Origin: an uncultured Porphyromonas sp.
GTDB taxonomy: Bacteria; Bacteroidota; Bacteroidia; Bacteroidales; Porphyromonadaceae
Assembly (NCBI GenBank): GCA_934364985.1
Contig: CAKRMU010000004.1
Location: 62,001 to 126,000, forward strand
Direction: 5' to 3'
DNA: 64,000 nucleotides
Part shown: positions 1 through 8,219 of the stretch, one piece after another
Layout of the letters: each line of letters begins with the position of its first letter
Numbering within the stretch: the stretch's first letter is position 1
Program-made: the position numbers and the translations under genes
The notes under the pieces: model-generated
What the model was told of the DNA's origin: nothing
Seen by the model: only the letters and a program-made list of their open reading frames with translations
Database searches by the model: none

Positions 1-818
1 CTAAGAGGGTCCACTTCGTAGGTCATCTCAAAGCTTGGCATTTGCTTTTTGATAGCGGCATAGATGTCGCCGGGCTGGAAGCTCATGCTGGCAATATTAA
101 ACGCGTTGCGGTGAATAAGCTTTGATGGGTCTGCCTCCAATAGTTGTACCATTGCGTGCAGAGCATCAGGCATATACATCATATCCATAAAGGTGCCTTC
201 AGCAATAGGGCATACAAACTTGCCGTCTTGCACTGCCTTGTAATAGATATCTACTGCATAGTCGGTAGTACCTCCACCTGGCAACGCTACATTAGAGATA
301 AGTCCAGGGAAGCGAACGGAGCGGGTATCTACCCCAAAACGGCGGAAGTAGTAATCACTAAGAAGTTCACCAGATACCTTTGTGACACCATACATCGTAG
401 TAGGTCTTTGTATGGTATCTTGTGGGGTCTTGTCTTTGGGTGTACCAGGGCCAAAAGCTCCGATAGAGCTGGGGGTAAACACTGCACATCCCAATTCGCG
501 AGCCACCTCTAAGGTATTAAAGAGACCACCAATACCGATCTTCCAAGCCATCTGAGGCTTATTTTCAGCCACTGCAGATAGCAATGCGGCAAGGTTGTAG
601 ATGGTGTCAATATGGTACTTATTTACTACATCAGCGATCTGCTGAGCGTTAGTAATGTCTACCTCTTCACAGGGACCGCTTTCAAGTAACTCCTGCTTTG
701 GAGGTTGTGCTTTGATATATCCTGCTACTACGTGGTCATTCCCATAGATGCCACGAAGATACATTGCTAACTCCGTACCTATCTGACCTGTGGAGCCAAT
801 AATGAGAATATTCTTCAT
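1..818 (-). CDS. tdh: L-threonine 3-dehydrogenase, epimerase type (partial, C-terminus outside window)
   Basis: Oxidises L-threonine to 2-amino-3-ketobutyrate with NAD, the first step of threonine-to-glycine breakdown in the cytoplasm. Translated from the minus strand, the protein begins MKNILIIGSTGQIG, with a GxxGxxG Rossmann motif at residues 8-14. Further on it has FTPSSIGAFGP and the catalytic YGVTK of short-chain epimerase-type dehydrogenases. About 272 codons are inside the window; the family has roughly 310-320, so only the C-terminal tail is missing. The second enzyme of the pathway, kbl, is about 30 kb away. The gene has its own promoter at 865-872. A generic NAD-dependent epimerase is the alternative, but the match to bacteroidete Tdh is good. 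Confidence 0.85.
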   Translation of the reverse strand, partial: MKNILIIGSTGQIGTELAMYLRGIYGNDHVVAGYIKAQPPKQELLESGPCEEVDITNAQQIADVVNKYHIDTIYNLAALLSAVAENKPQMAWKIGIGGLFNTLEVARELGCAVFTPSSIGAFGPGTPKDKTPQDTIQRPTTMYGVTKVSGELLSDYYFRRFGVDTRSVRFPGLISNVALPGGGTTDYAVDIYYKAVQDGKFVCPIAEGTFMDMMYMPDALHAMVQLLEADPSKLIHRNAFNIASMSFQPGDIYAAIKKQMPSFEMTYEVDPL

Positions 819-864
819 ATCAATATGAATAAATGTATTTGTGTGGAAATATTATTCTTAGGTG

Positions 865-872
865 CAAAGATA
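865..872 (-). promoter_or_regulatory. Bacteroidetes -7 promoter element for tdh
   Basis: On the minus strand this reads TATCTTTG, matching the TAnnTTTG -7 consensus. It lies 47 bp upstream of the tdh start. No convincing -33 TTTG is visible at the usual distance. Confidence 0.55.
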
Positions 873-938
873 CATAAAAGAATAACTACTTATTCTTATG
901 ATACCTTTTTCAAATATACACCCTCCTATACCAGAATA

Positions 939-1940
939 TCACCGATGAGCGATGAGGTATTCTGCTATCTGGATGGCATTAAGTGCTGCTCCTTTACGTA
1001 TCTGGTCGCTAACGCACCAAAAAGCAATGCCATGAGGATTGGTAAGATCTTTGCGTATACGTCCTACGTAAACGGGGTCTTTGCCCGATAGATAAAGTGG
1101 CATAGGGTACTCTTGATGAGCTGGATTATCCAGCAACACAGCCCCTGCCTGCTGCTTAATAGCTTCCTGCACTTGTGTCACGGTGAGAGGCTCTTTCGTC
1201 TCAACCCAAATGGCTTCTGAATGGGCTCGACGCACGGGGACTCGTACGCAAGTAGCACTCACTGAGACGTCCGTTTCGAGTATTTTACGCGTCTCGTTGA
1301 TCATCTTAAGCTCCTCCTTTGTGTAACCATTCTCGGTAAATTGGTCGACTTGTGGAATGAGGTTAAATAGAAGTTGGTAAGCGAATTTCTCCACGGTCAA
1401 CTCTTTGTCTTCCGCATAATCGTGGGTCTGCTGCTCCAATTCGTTGATGCCGGACTGTCCTGCTCCGCTTGCACTCTGGTAAGTGGCGACATGCACTTTT
1501 GTAATAGGGGAAAGGGAGTTAATGGCATTCAGGGGTATCATCATCTGTATTGTAGTGCAATTGGGATTAGCAATGATATGACGAGGAGCCTCTAAAGCTC
1601 GTTTTGCATTGACTTCTGGGACAACTAATGGCACATCCTTTTCCATCCTAAATGCACTCGAATTATCAATCATCGTAGTTCCATATTTGGTGATGGTTGC
1701 AGCGTACTCTATCGATGTACTTCCTCCTGCTGAGACAAAGGCAATATCCACATCTTTGAAAGCATCGTTATGGGTAAGAAGCTCTACTTTGATAGCTTTC
1801 CCATTTACTACATATTCGCTTCCTGCACTTCTTGAGGAGCCAAACAATCGTAAACTGGTATGGGGAAAATGTCGCTCCTCAATGAGCCTTATCAATTCTT
1901 GTCCTACGGCACCTGAGGCACCTACTATTGCAATATTCAT
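939..1940 (-). CDS. asd: aspartate-semialdehyde dehydrogenase
   Basis: Reduces aspartyl phosphate to aspartate semialdehyde with NADPH, at the branch to lysine/diaminopimelate, threonine and methionine. The 333-aa protein has the normal length. It shows the nucleotide-binding VGASGAVG at residues 6-13, the active-site cysteine C128 in NPNCTT, and the downstream RVPVRRAH substrate-binding segment. It is the last gene of a minus-strand run that starts at DUF4199 (5848). It follows ung by 26 bp with no promoter visible in between, so it is probably cotranscribed. Supply of diaminopimelate fits the DAP-type murE in this window. Confidence 0.95.
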   Translation of the reverse strand: MNIAIVGASGAVGQELIRLIEERHFPHTSLRLFGSSRSAGSEYVVNGKAIKVELLTHNDAFKDVDIAFVSAGGSTSIEYAATITKYGTTMIDNSSAFRMEKDVPLVVPEVNAKRALEAPRHIIANPNCTTIQMMIPLNAINSLSPITKVHVATYQSASGAGQSGINELEQQTHDYAEDKELTVEKFAYQLLFNLIPQVDQFTENGYTKEELKMINETRKILETDVSVSATCVRVPVRRAHSEAIWVETKEPLTVTQVQEAIKQQAGAVLLDNPAHQEYPMPLYLSGKDPVYVGRIRKDLTNPHGIAFWCVSDQIRKGAALNAIQIAEYLIAHR

Positions 1941-1966
1941 AATCTAAATTGTCTGGATAATGATTC

Positions 1967-2635
1967 TTATAACCACTGAATGGGTTTGATGCCATTGGTG
2001 ATTAAATAATAATTGGTTCGAGAAAAAGGCTTTGACCCGAAGAACCCTCGGTAAGCCGAAAGTGGGGAGGGGTGGGGGGCTTTGAGTATAAGGTGGCGTG
2101 TGGGGTCTATCATATTGGCTTTACGCTGTGCATCTGCACCCCACAAGATAAATACTAAGTGATCTCTATCTTGATTGAGTAGCTCTATGACTTTATCGGT
2201 GAGTAGCTGCCAGCCAAATCCAAAATGTGAATGTGGTCGATGTGCCTCAACGGTCAGCGTTGTATTCAGAAGAAGTACACCCTGCTTCGCCCAATGTGTG
2301 AGGTCGCCACTCGTTGGTATCGGAAGCCCTAAGTCGTCACTCGCTTCCTTGAATATATTCTGTAACGATGGCGGGAACGGCATCCCCGTAGGCACAGAGA
2401 AACTAAGTCCCATAGCTTGTCCCGGATTATGGTAAGGGTCTTGCCCAAGTATAACCACTTTCACTTTGTCGAAAGGAGTCAGGTCGAAAGCATTGAAAAG
2501 GAGGCGGGCAGGGGGATATACTGTAGTGGTGCTATATGCCTCTTTCGTCTTTAATATGATGTTCTGAAAGTAAGGCATATCAAAATCAGTTTGCAGGACT
2601 TTCTGCCATGAAGGATCTATTTTTACCGTTGTCAT
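1967..2635 (-). CDS. ung: uracil-DNA glycosylase, family 1
   Basis: Excises uracil from DNA to start base-excision repair. The 222-aa protein has the water-activating motif GQDPYH (D66) and the minor-groove intercalation motif HPSPLS (188-193), both intact. It is 8 bp downstream of the AlkD-like gene, a second candidate base-repair enzyme, and is followed by asd in the same run. The dUTPase gene dut, which limits uracil incorporation, is about 20 kb away. Confidence 0.97.
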   Translation of the reverse strand: MTTVKIDPSWQKVLQTDFDMPYFQNIILKTKEAYSTTTVYPPARLLFNAFDLTPFDKVKVVILGQDPYHNPGQAMGLSFSVPTGMPFPPSLQNIFKEASDDLGLPIPTSGDLTHWAKQGVLLLNTTLTVEAHRPHSHFGFGWQLLTDKVIELLNQDRDHLVFILWGADAQRKANMIDPTRHLILKAPHPSPLSAYRGFFGSKPFSRTNYYLITNGIKPIQWL

Positions 2636-2643
2636 GGCAAGCG

Positions 2644-3318
2644 TTATTCGATAAGAGTGAGCAAGTCTTCCGCAAGAGCTTTGGTACCACTATCGCCCTT
2701 AGCAATAACCGCATTACAGATGTCGTGCATAGGTAGGTCGGGTCTATCAAAGACGATTTTCTGAAGGCAGTTGTGGATCGTCGCGATATGATAGAAGCAA
2801 GGATCCGTAAAGTCGCGGGTGATTACCGAGATAAATGCTTTGAAGACTTCAGGCGTCAGTTGCTCGTTAAGCACCATATGATTGAGTAGCAGGTATCGGA
2901 TAGTAGCAGGTGGAATGCTCACATCTATCTCCATCTGAAATAGCTCTTTCAGTAGCGAAATGGCGTATGGCAAACGACGTAATAGCACAAAAACCAATTG
3001 CTCAGATAGCTCTAAGGTGTCGGTCTCTTTGATAATCGACAGCACTTTGTCGTGACTTAGCGAATGCGGATCTCTTATCATAATGGAGAGTAGCCTCATC
3101 TCCCTTGACTCCGAAGTCCACATTAAGTCAGCCAGTTCTTCGTCATGTGGCAGATCCTTAGCTATATCTTTAAGCCTAAGGATATTCACACCAAAGTTAA
3201 CCTTATATTCGAGACCGAGTTGTCTTTGTTGAGTAGACACCTCGCCGTCCATTCCCCTTGTCAGCTGAATCCTTATGTCTTGTAGCAAAGGGTGCCATTT
3301 ACCTTCATCGTTACGCAT
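2644..3318 (-). CDS. AlkD-like HEAT-repeat protein (putative DNA alkylation repair)
   Basis: A 224-aa all-helical protein without signal peptide or membrane segment. The segment LADLMWTSESREMRLLSIMI resembles the repeat around the DNA-binding face of AlkD-type DNA glycosylases, which remove alkylated purines. Length and helical repeat pattern fit that family, but I cannot confirm the catalytic aspartate and tryptophan by eye. The tight placement between apbE (4 bp) and ung (8 bp) supports a repair role. It could also be a HEAT-like protein of another function. Confidence 0.6.
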   Translation of the reverse strand: MRNDEGKWHPLLQDIRIQLTRGMDGEVSTQQRQLGLEYKVNFGVNILRLKDIAKDLPHDEELADLMWTSESREMRLLSIMIRDPHSLSHDKVLSIIKETDTLELSEQLVFVLLRRLPYAISLLKELFQMEIDVSIPPATIRYLLLNHMVLNEQLTPEVFKAFISVITRDFTDPCFYHIATIHNCLQKIVFDRPDLPMHDICNAVIAKGDSGTKALAEDLLTLIE

Positions 3319-3322
3319 ATCG

Positions 3323-4348
3323 CTAATCTATCGGTGTCAAGTTGATACCTTTGATGTAGGAGTATAACACTCCAGTCTCAGGGTGAGTGTATATAAAGCA
3401 CACTTTAAGCTGGGGCAAAGCGTCAAGTAATGCCAAACTTCGTTTCATGCCAAGAGCCATAAAAGCTGTTGCCCAAGCATCGGCTTCCATACATGTGGGT
3501 GCTACGACTGTAGCACTTAGGATATCCTGATGAGCAGGTAGCCCAGTGTGTACATCTATGGTATGGGCTACTTTCTTTCCGTTGATGACTTTATAGTTTC
3601 TATAATCACCGCTGGTAGCCATCCCTTCTTTGTTACATAAGGGTAAGCTGTAAGCGATTTCTTTTATAGCCTCCTCGGATAGACTCTCTAAGGGCTGATT
3701 GATGCCCACATTCCAGCATTCGCCTTTCGGGTTAACACCTTTAGCTACTATCTCTCCACCTATCTCGACAAGGTAATTGTCCACACCATTATCCTCCAAT
3801 GTCTGGGCGACTAAGTCGACTACGTATCCTTTTGAGAGCGAGGAGGGATTGATGGTAATTCGGCTGTCAGATTTAATCAAGGTGTCACTTGCAATCCTTA
3901 TTTTTTGATATCCGACAAATTGAGCTATGCTGTCCAGCTCGTCTTTTGTCGCTTCTCGTGTCGCTCCCTTTTGGGTACCGAAGCCCCAAATGTCAAAATA
4001 GGGAGCTCCCGTTATGTCGTATACGCCGTCCGTTTGTTTACTCACTTCCATCGCCTTTTGTAGCACATCGGTGAGCAAGGAGTCTAATATTACTGTTTCG
4101 TTTCTATTGATACGAGCGATGAGGCTATTGCTGTCAAAGGGATTAAGAGATGCATTAAAAGCCGTCATTGTGCTATCTATTGCACTCGTAAGTAATCTAT
4201 CGGACTGGTATGTGATATGGTAAATGGTATGGAAGCGAGAGCCGGTCTCCTGAAAGTATTGTAGCTTATCGTCCTGACAACTACATAGGGTGTAAGCCAA
4301 AAATAAGACAAAGATTGCTTCCCGGCTAAATCTCTTTTTTGATGACAT
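3323..4348 (-). CDS. apbE: FAD:protein FMN transferase (ApbE-like lipoprotein)
   Basis: ApbE enzymes attach FMN covalently to threonine residues of NQR/RNF redox subunits on the outer face of the cytoplasmic membrane. The 341-aa protein has a hydrophobic leader ending in LCSC (Cys22/Cys24), a likely lipoprotein anchor. Family motifs are NPSSLSKGYVVD (K173), VEIGGE (197-199) and ATSGDYRNY, followed by HTIDVHTGLP. The start overlaps the end of the upstream glycosyltransferase gene by 23 bp, so the two are probably translationally coupled. No NQR or RNF subunit is in the window. Confidence 0.9.
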   Translation of the reverse strand: MSSKKRFSREAIFVLFLAYTLCSCQDDKLQYFQETGSRFHTIYHITYQSDRLLTSAIDSTMTAFNASLNPFDSNSLIARINRNETVILDSLLTDVLQKAMEVSKQTDGVYDITGAPYFDIWGFGTQKGATREATKDELDSIAQFVGYQKIRIASDTLIKSDSRITINPSSLSKGYVVDLVAQTLEDNGVDNYLVEIGGEIVAKGVNPKGECWNVGINQPLESLSEEAIKEIAYSLPLCNKEGMATSGDYRNYKVINGKKVAHTIDVHTGLPAHQDILSATVVAPTCMEADAWATAFMALGMKRSLALLDALPQLKVCFIYTHPETGVLYSYIKGINLTPID

Positions 4349-5294
4349 AATTATTCCTATTTGGAGATTGTCTAACTACGAGTTCGCCTAAAAAACCGGT
4401 CAGGAATAGCTGCAACCCAAGTATGATACAAAGGATGCAGATATAGAAATATGGAAGATCCGTGATAAGCCTTGCGGGGATGCCTTTTTGCAGGGCTATG
4501 AACTTATAGAACCCGATAGCGATGAGGGCGATGAAGCCAAGAATAAACATCACACTCCCCCAAAGCCCAAAGAAGTGCATCGGCTTTCGACCGAAGTGAC
4601 CAGTAAACCAGAGTACCATAAGGTCTAAATAGCCGTTGACGAATCTGTCCATCCCGAATTTCGTATGTCCATATTTTCGAGCTCTATGATGTACCACCTT
4701 CTCACCGATTTTGTCAAATCCTGCGAGCTTAGCCATATAGGGGAGGAATCGGTGCATATCATTATAGACTTCGATATTCTTTACTACATCGCTACGATAA
4801 CTCTTGAGACCACAGTTAAAGTCGTGCAATTTGATCCCTGAGAAGTGCCGTACTGTGGCATTGAATAGCTTAGTAGGAATAGTCTTGGTTAGAGGATCGT
4901 ATCTCTTCTTTTTCCAGCCACTTACTACGTCATAGCCATCAATCACAATCATCTTGTATAGCTCAGGAATCTCGTCAGGTGAGTCTTGGAGATCAGCATC
5001 CATGGTAATAACGACCTCTCCTCTTACGGCTTGAAAGCCCACTTGTAATGCAGGAGACTTGCCATAGTTTCTTAGGAAGCTAATTCCCCGAACGTGACTA
5101 TCCCGCTCATGAATCCTCTCTATCACCTCCCAGGAGTTGTCTGAGCTGCCATCGTTAACGAAAAGAATCTCATAGCTAACCCCCATTGCAGTCACTACTC
5201 GGGTGACCCATTCATGTAGCTCAAGCAGCGACTCCGCCTCGTTGTAAAGAGGTATGATGATCGAAAGATTTAGCACATTGTCGTTATCCATCAC
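4326..5294 (-). CDS. GT2 glycosyltransferase, polyprenyl-phosphate type
   Basis: Family 2 transferase of the dolichol-phosphate mannose synthase/GtrB/ArnC group, which loads a sugar onto undecaprenyl phosphate at the inner membrane. The N-terminal domain has SIIIPLYNEAE, FVNDGSSD and the metal-binding DAD (99-101) in ITMDADLQDSPDE. Two C-terminal membrane helices lie at roughly 235-260 and 280-305. The 322-aa length is typical. It overlaps the upstream DUF4199 gene by a single base (TGATG), a pairing I recall as common in Bacteroidetes. The sugar cannot be predicted. Confidence 0.88.
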   Translation of the reverse strand: MMDNDNVLNLSIIIPLYNEAESLLELHEWVTRVVTAMGVSYEILFVNDGSSDNSWEVIERIHERDSHVRGISFLRNYGKSPALQVGFQAVRGEVVITMDADLQDSPDEIPELYKMIVIDGYDVVSGWKKKRYDPLTKTIPTKLFNATVRHFSGIKLHDFNCGLKSYRSDVVKNIEVYNDMHRFLPYMAKLAGFDKIGEKVVHHRARKYGHTKFGMDRFVNGYLDLMVLWFTGHFGRKPMHFFGLWGSVMFILGFIALIAIGFYKFIALQKGIPARLITDLPYFYICILCIILGLQLFLTGFLGELVVRQSPNRNNYVIKKEI

Positions 5295-5848
5295 TACATC
5301 ATTTGTTCAGGTTTGCACTTAATAAATAGAGCTATTATATATATGTATATTACTCCATTCACGAAAGCATTGAGGATTATATTCCATGCTAATTGAATGG
5401 GAGTAATGCTCTGAATCGCCTTGATTGCCATCGCGTATTGCTCGTTATTCTGTGCAATCTCTTGTAGCATTTCGAGTGACTCCTCAAGCATGGCAGTAAA
5501 ATTGGGGTCGTTAAAGAGGATATAGCAAGACACATAATAGCTAAGGAAAGCGACGACCAGAGAGGCTATATATATCCACGAAAGATATGAAACCACTTGC
5601 ATATACTTGATGTATCCTCCGTAGGAATTGTCCCTCAGTTGTACCCCCATTCTATATAGTAGGATAGGAATGCCGATAAAACCTATAATAAATAGTAGAG
5701 AGGAGATAATTCCCCACCGATACAGTAGTAGCGAAATCCCCTGTAATAGGAATAAACATCCCACCTTTAGACCCTCCGCAAGTGCATGCTGAAGTACTTG
5801 TCTCTTGTACTCCCTGATGTCCTTATTTTCTTGCTTTAATTCACTCAT
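5294..5848 (-). CDS. DUF4199 family membrane protein
   Basis: A 184-aa protein with about four membrane segments: roughly 25-45, 47-65, 88-110 and 155-178. The fold and position match DUF4199, a Bacteroidetes family of unknown function usually next to a GT2 polyprenyl-phosphate glycosyltransferase. It is the first gene of the six-gene minus-strand run. The upstream gap has only a weak -7-like sequence (AATATTTG on the minus strand, 5880-5887). Confidence 0.75.
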   Translation of the reverse strand: MSELKQENKDIREYKRQVLQHALAEGLKVGCLFLLQGISLLLYRWGIISSLLFIIGFIGIPILLYRMGVQLRDNSYGGYIKYMQVVSYLSWIYIASLVVAFLSYYVSCYILFNDPNFTAMLEESLEMLQEIAQNNEQYAMAIKAIQSITPIQLAWNIILNAFVNGVIYIYIIALFIKCKPEQMM

Positions 5849-5992
5849 ATCTAACTATGTATAAGGAAATCCTCTCACGCAAATATTCCTACCTGCAATA
5901 AGAGGATTCCCTAAACTTTTGCTGTCTGTCTCCCATCTTATCAAGGTCGTCTACATCTAAGCTGTAGAAGCTCGGGAGATAAAGCCTAAAAT

Positions 5993-6397
5993 CTACTCAA
6001 CCACTTCCCCCTTAATTGTCAGCACGAGTGGACCTTGTTTGCCGTTGCTGTATATCGATACCGTCTTATTGAAAGGATAAACGCGACCTGAAGGGTTGTA
6101 AATTACCTTAATCTCGCCCGTCTTACCAGGAGCGATTGGCTCCTTAGTAAATTCTGGTGTAGTGCAACCACATGAAGACACTACACGAGTAATAACGAGA
6201 GGTGCAGAACCTGTATTCTTAACAATAAACACGTGGCTAACATTGCCATCGCCCTCCTTAATGGTACCAAAATCATACGTATCTTCAGGAACCACAATTT
6301 TTGCAGAATTGTTGTCTTGTGCCATTGCCACCTGTGTGCCTAAAGCTAATACAAGTGCAAACATAAGGGGCATTATCAATCTCTTTAATGTATTCAT
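5993..6397 (-). CDS. DUF1573 periplasmic immunoglobulin-like protein
   Basis: A small exported protein of unknown function. From the start chosen here it begins MNTLKRLIMPLMFALV and has a signal peptide ending around AMAQ. The single DUF1573 domain carries the hallmark SSCGCTTPE followed by PGKTGEIKVIYNP and ends in a beta-rich tail. An in-frame ATG at 6445 would add 16 charged residues; the signal peptide favours 6397. The gene is monocistronic with a promoter at 6541-6548 and lies divergent from rplU. Confidence 0.85.
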   Translation of the reverse strand: MNTLKRLIMPLMFALVLALGTQVAMAQDNNSAKIVVPEDTYDFGTIKEGDGNVSHVFIVKNTGSAPLVITRVVSSCGCTTPEFTKEPIAPGKTGEIKVIYNPSGRVYPFNKTVSIYSNGKQGPLVLTIKGEVVE

Positions 6398-6540
6398 ATT
6401 CAATCTTTTTCCTTTCTTTATTGTTATATAGCCAATAATCTTCATCAGCTACTTGTTGCATTCATCTTATAGGACGGGTAATACTTGCCTAAAGTTTAAT
6501 CCTACTAACATCTACCCTTATTACATCAATAGAATCGCCA

Positions 6541-6548
6541 CAAATGTA
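6541..6548 (-). promoter_or_regulatory. -7 promoter element for the DUF1573 gene
   Basis: On the minus strand this reads TACATTTG (TAnnTTTG consensus). A possible -33 TTG lies at 6572-6574, about 23 bp further upstream. The predicted leader is about 140 nt if translation starts at 6397. Confidence 0.5.
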
Positions 6549-6693
6549 CCACAATTCTTATAAATACGTGTCAACTATTAGGGAAATAAACATTTCGCAC
6601 ACCATTTCATCCCCCTTTTAATGAATGATAACCCCCTAAATTAAATGCAGTTAGAGATACTGCGTTCATATACCGTCAATACTACTTAAAATT

Positions 6694-6777
6694 GGATACT
6701 TGGAATACGCTTCGGCAAATACTTGATATTCGCCTGGATTAATACCTGGTATTCGTCCGAGCGTATTCCGTATATCC
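6694..6777. repeat. 23-bp repeat array 1
   Basis: Four units at exact 23-bp spacing start at 6695, 6718, 6741 and 6764 (the last is partial). Cores are GATACTTGGAATA, AATACTTGATATT, AATACCTGGTATT and TATTCCGTATATC, joined by 10-bp linkers of the CGYTNNRRCG type. The outer ends are near-complementary: TTGGATAC on the left, TATATCCA on the right. The array sits in the divergent gap between the DUF1573 gene and rplU (6398-7007). The rest of that gap holds a G8 tract at 6839-6846 and the two promoters; I see no gene. Confidence 0.92.
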
Positions 6778-6886
6778 ATTCAGTTAATATAGATACTTAG
6801 AAATTCTGATCATTACATTAGGTTGTTATTTCTCAAAAGGGGGGGGATAAACGAAACGGGGCTTAGAAAAAATAATGAGGAAAAAC

Positions 6887-6919
6887 TTTAGTCCAATCAA
6901 AATAAAAATAGTACCTTTG
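6887..6919 (+). promoter_or_regulatory. promoter for the rplU-rpmA run
   Basis: The -7 element TACCTTTG is at 6912-6919, with a -33-like TTTA at 6887-6890 and a 21-bp spacer. The leader to rplU is about 80 nt and contains two similar segments (CCGGGTAT and CTGGGTAT), which could form alternative structures; this was not tested. Confidence 0.7.
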
Positions 6920-7007
6920 CACCAGTTATTCCGTGCCGGGTATAGTAAGTGGCATAAGCAATAGGTGTCCACCCGCTGGGTATCACATTAAAATATAGTT
7001 AGTTATT

Positions 7008-7325
7008 ATGTACGGAATCGTAGAGATTCAAGGACAGCAATTTAAAGTAGAGGGTGGGCAAAAGCTCTTTGTTCACCACATCAAGGATGTCAACGAAGGT
7101 GACGCTCTTGAGTTTACTAATGTTAAGCTCTTAGATAAAGATGGTAATGTTACTATTGGCACCCCAAGTATCGAAGGAGCAAAGGTCGTATGTGAGGTAG
7201 TTCGCCCACTTGTTAAGGGTAATAAGGTACTCGTTTTTCACAAGAAACGTAGAAAGGGCTATCGCAGACTTAAGGGACATAGACAGCAATTTACCGAGCT
7301 TTCTATAAAAGAGATTGTAGGATAA
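7008..7325 (+). CDS. rplU: 50S ribosomal protein L21
   Basis: Large-subunit protein that binds 23S rRNA. It has 105 aa, normal length, with the family start [14 protein letters not shown] and the conserved basic tail [11 protein letters not shown]. It is 25 bp upstream of rpmA, the universal L21-L27 pairing. No Shine-Dalgarno sequence precedes the ATG, as usual in Bacteroidetes. Confidence 0.98.
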   Translation: MYGIVEIQGQQFKVEGGQKLFVHHIKDVNEGDALEFTNVKLLDKDGNVTIGTPSIEGAKVVCEVVRPLVKGNKVLVFHKKRRKGYRRLKGHRQQFTELSIKEIVG

Positions 7326-7350
7326 GACTAAGTAAGAAAGGACTAAAGAG

Positions 7351-7602
7351 ATGGCACATAAAAAAGGTGTAGGTAGCTCAAAGAACGGGCGCGAGTCAGA
7401 GAGCAAGCGTCTCGGCGTTAAGAAATTTGGTGGCGAGACCGTGAAAGCAGGTAATATCCTTGTCCGCCAAAGAGGCACAAAACATCACCCAGGAACCAAT
7501 GTGGGCATGGGTAAAGATCACACTCTTTATGCACTTGTAGATGGTCAGGTGGTCTTCTCAACGCATAAAGGCGATAGGTCTGTAGTCTCCATTGAGGCGT
7601 AG
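7351..7602 (+). CDS. rpmA: 50S ribosomal protein L27
   Basis: Large-subunit protein whose N-terminal tail reaches the peptidyl-transferase centre. The 83-aa sequence starts directly with [14 protein letters not shown], so it lacks the cleaved N-terminal extension found in Firmicutes. [12 protein letters not shown] and [12 protein letters not shown] are typical. It is followed 21 bp later by the NlpC/P60 gene. Confidence 0.98.
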   Translation: MAHKKGVGSSKNGRESESKRLGVKKFGGETVKAGNILVRQRGTKHHPGTNVGMGKDHTLYALVDGQVVFSTHKGDRSVVSIEA

Positions 7603-7623
7603 CAAAACTTAATACAGAATGAG

Positions 7624-8217
7624 GTGATTTACAATCACCATATAAGAAGAATAGGATTAGTGGTGCTCCTCGTCATAGCGATGGGAAGCACCTCTTGTCG
7701 TACTAATAGGCAGGCCGCAAGAAGGGTGATTTTGCCTCCGGATATGATTAGTACAGAGATAGCTACATTGGAAACTGAGCAATTAGCTGAGTCGCTATCC
7801 AGAGATCTATCATTGCCCATAGAGGTAAAATACGATAACCTCATCCTATATTCATTCGTCGATGAATGGAGAGGTACTCGTTATCGTTATGGAGGAACGT
7901 CAAAGAGCGGTACCGATTGTAGTGGCTTCGTATATCGTCTCTTTGAATCGGTGTATGGCATTAATGTCGGTAGACAATCTTCTGCAGATTTGATGGCGAA
8001 GACTTCACGAGTGGGTAAAAGCCAACTAAGGGAGGGCGATATGGTCTTTTTTAATATTAACAATAGGCGGGGAGGAAGAGCCAGCCACGTAGGAGTGTAT
8101 CTTAAAAACAACAAGTTTGTTCATGCTACCACCCGGAATGGCGTAATCATAAGCGACTTAAACGAACCATATTATAAGCGGACATACATAGGGGCTGGTA
8201 GGGTTATCAAGTATTAG
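7624..8217 (+). CDS. NlpC/P60 cysteine peptidase lipoprotein
   Basis: A cell-wall peptidase of the gamma-D-glutamyl-diaminopimelate type, likely tethered by lipid. The GTG start at 7624 gives 197 aa with a hydrophobic leader and a lipobox-like GSTSC (Cys25). The C-terminal NlpC/P60 domain has the catalytic triad: Cys99 in GTDCSGF, His155 in SHVGVYL and His167 in FVHAT. The position just after rpmA and 2 bp before the helicase suggests cotranscription. Confidence 0.9.
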   Translation: MIYNHHIRRIGLVVLLVIAMGSTSCRTNRQAARRVILPPDMISTEIATLETEQLAESLSRDLSLPIEVKYDNLILYSFVDEWRGTRYRYGGTSKSGTDCSGFVYRLFESVYGINVGRQSSADLMAKTSRVGKSQLREGDMVFFNINNRRGGRASHVGVYLKNNKFVHATTRNGVIISDLNEPYYKRTYIGAGRVIKY

Positions 8218-8219
8218 CC

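Noticed and set aside
6839..6846. G8 homopolymer upstream of the rplU promoter, possible phase-variation tract
   Set aside because: It is outside the promoter spacer and any reading frame, and precedes essential ribosomal genes; eight bases is weak evidence.
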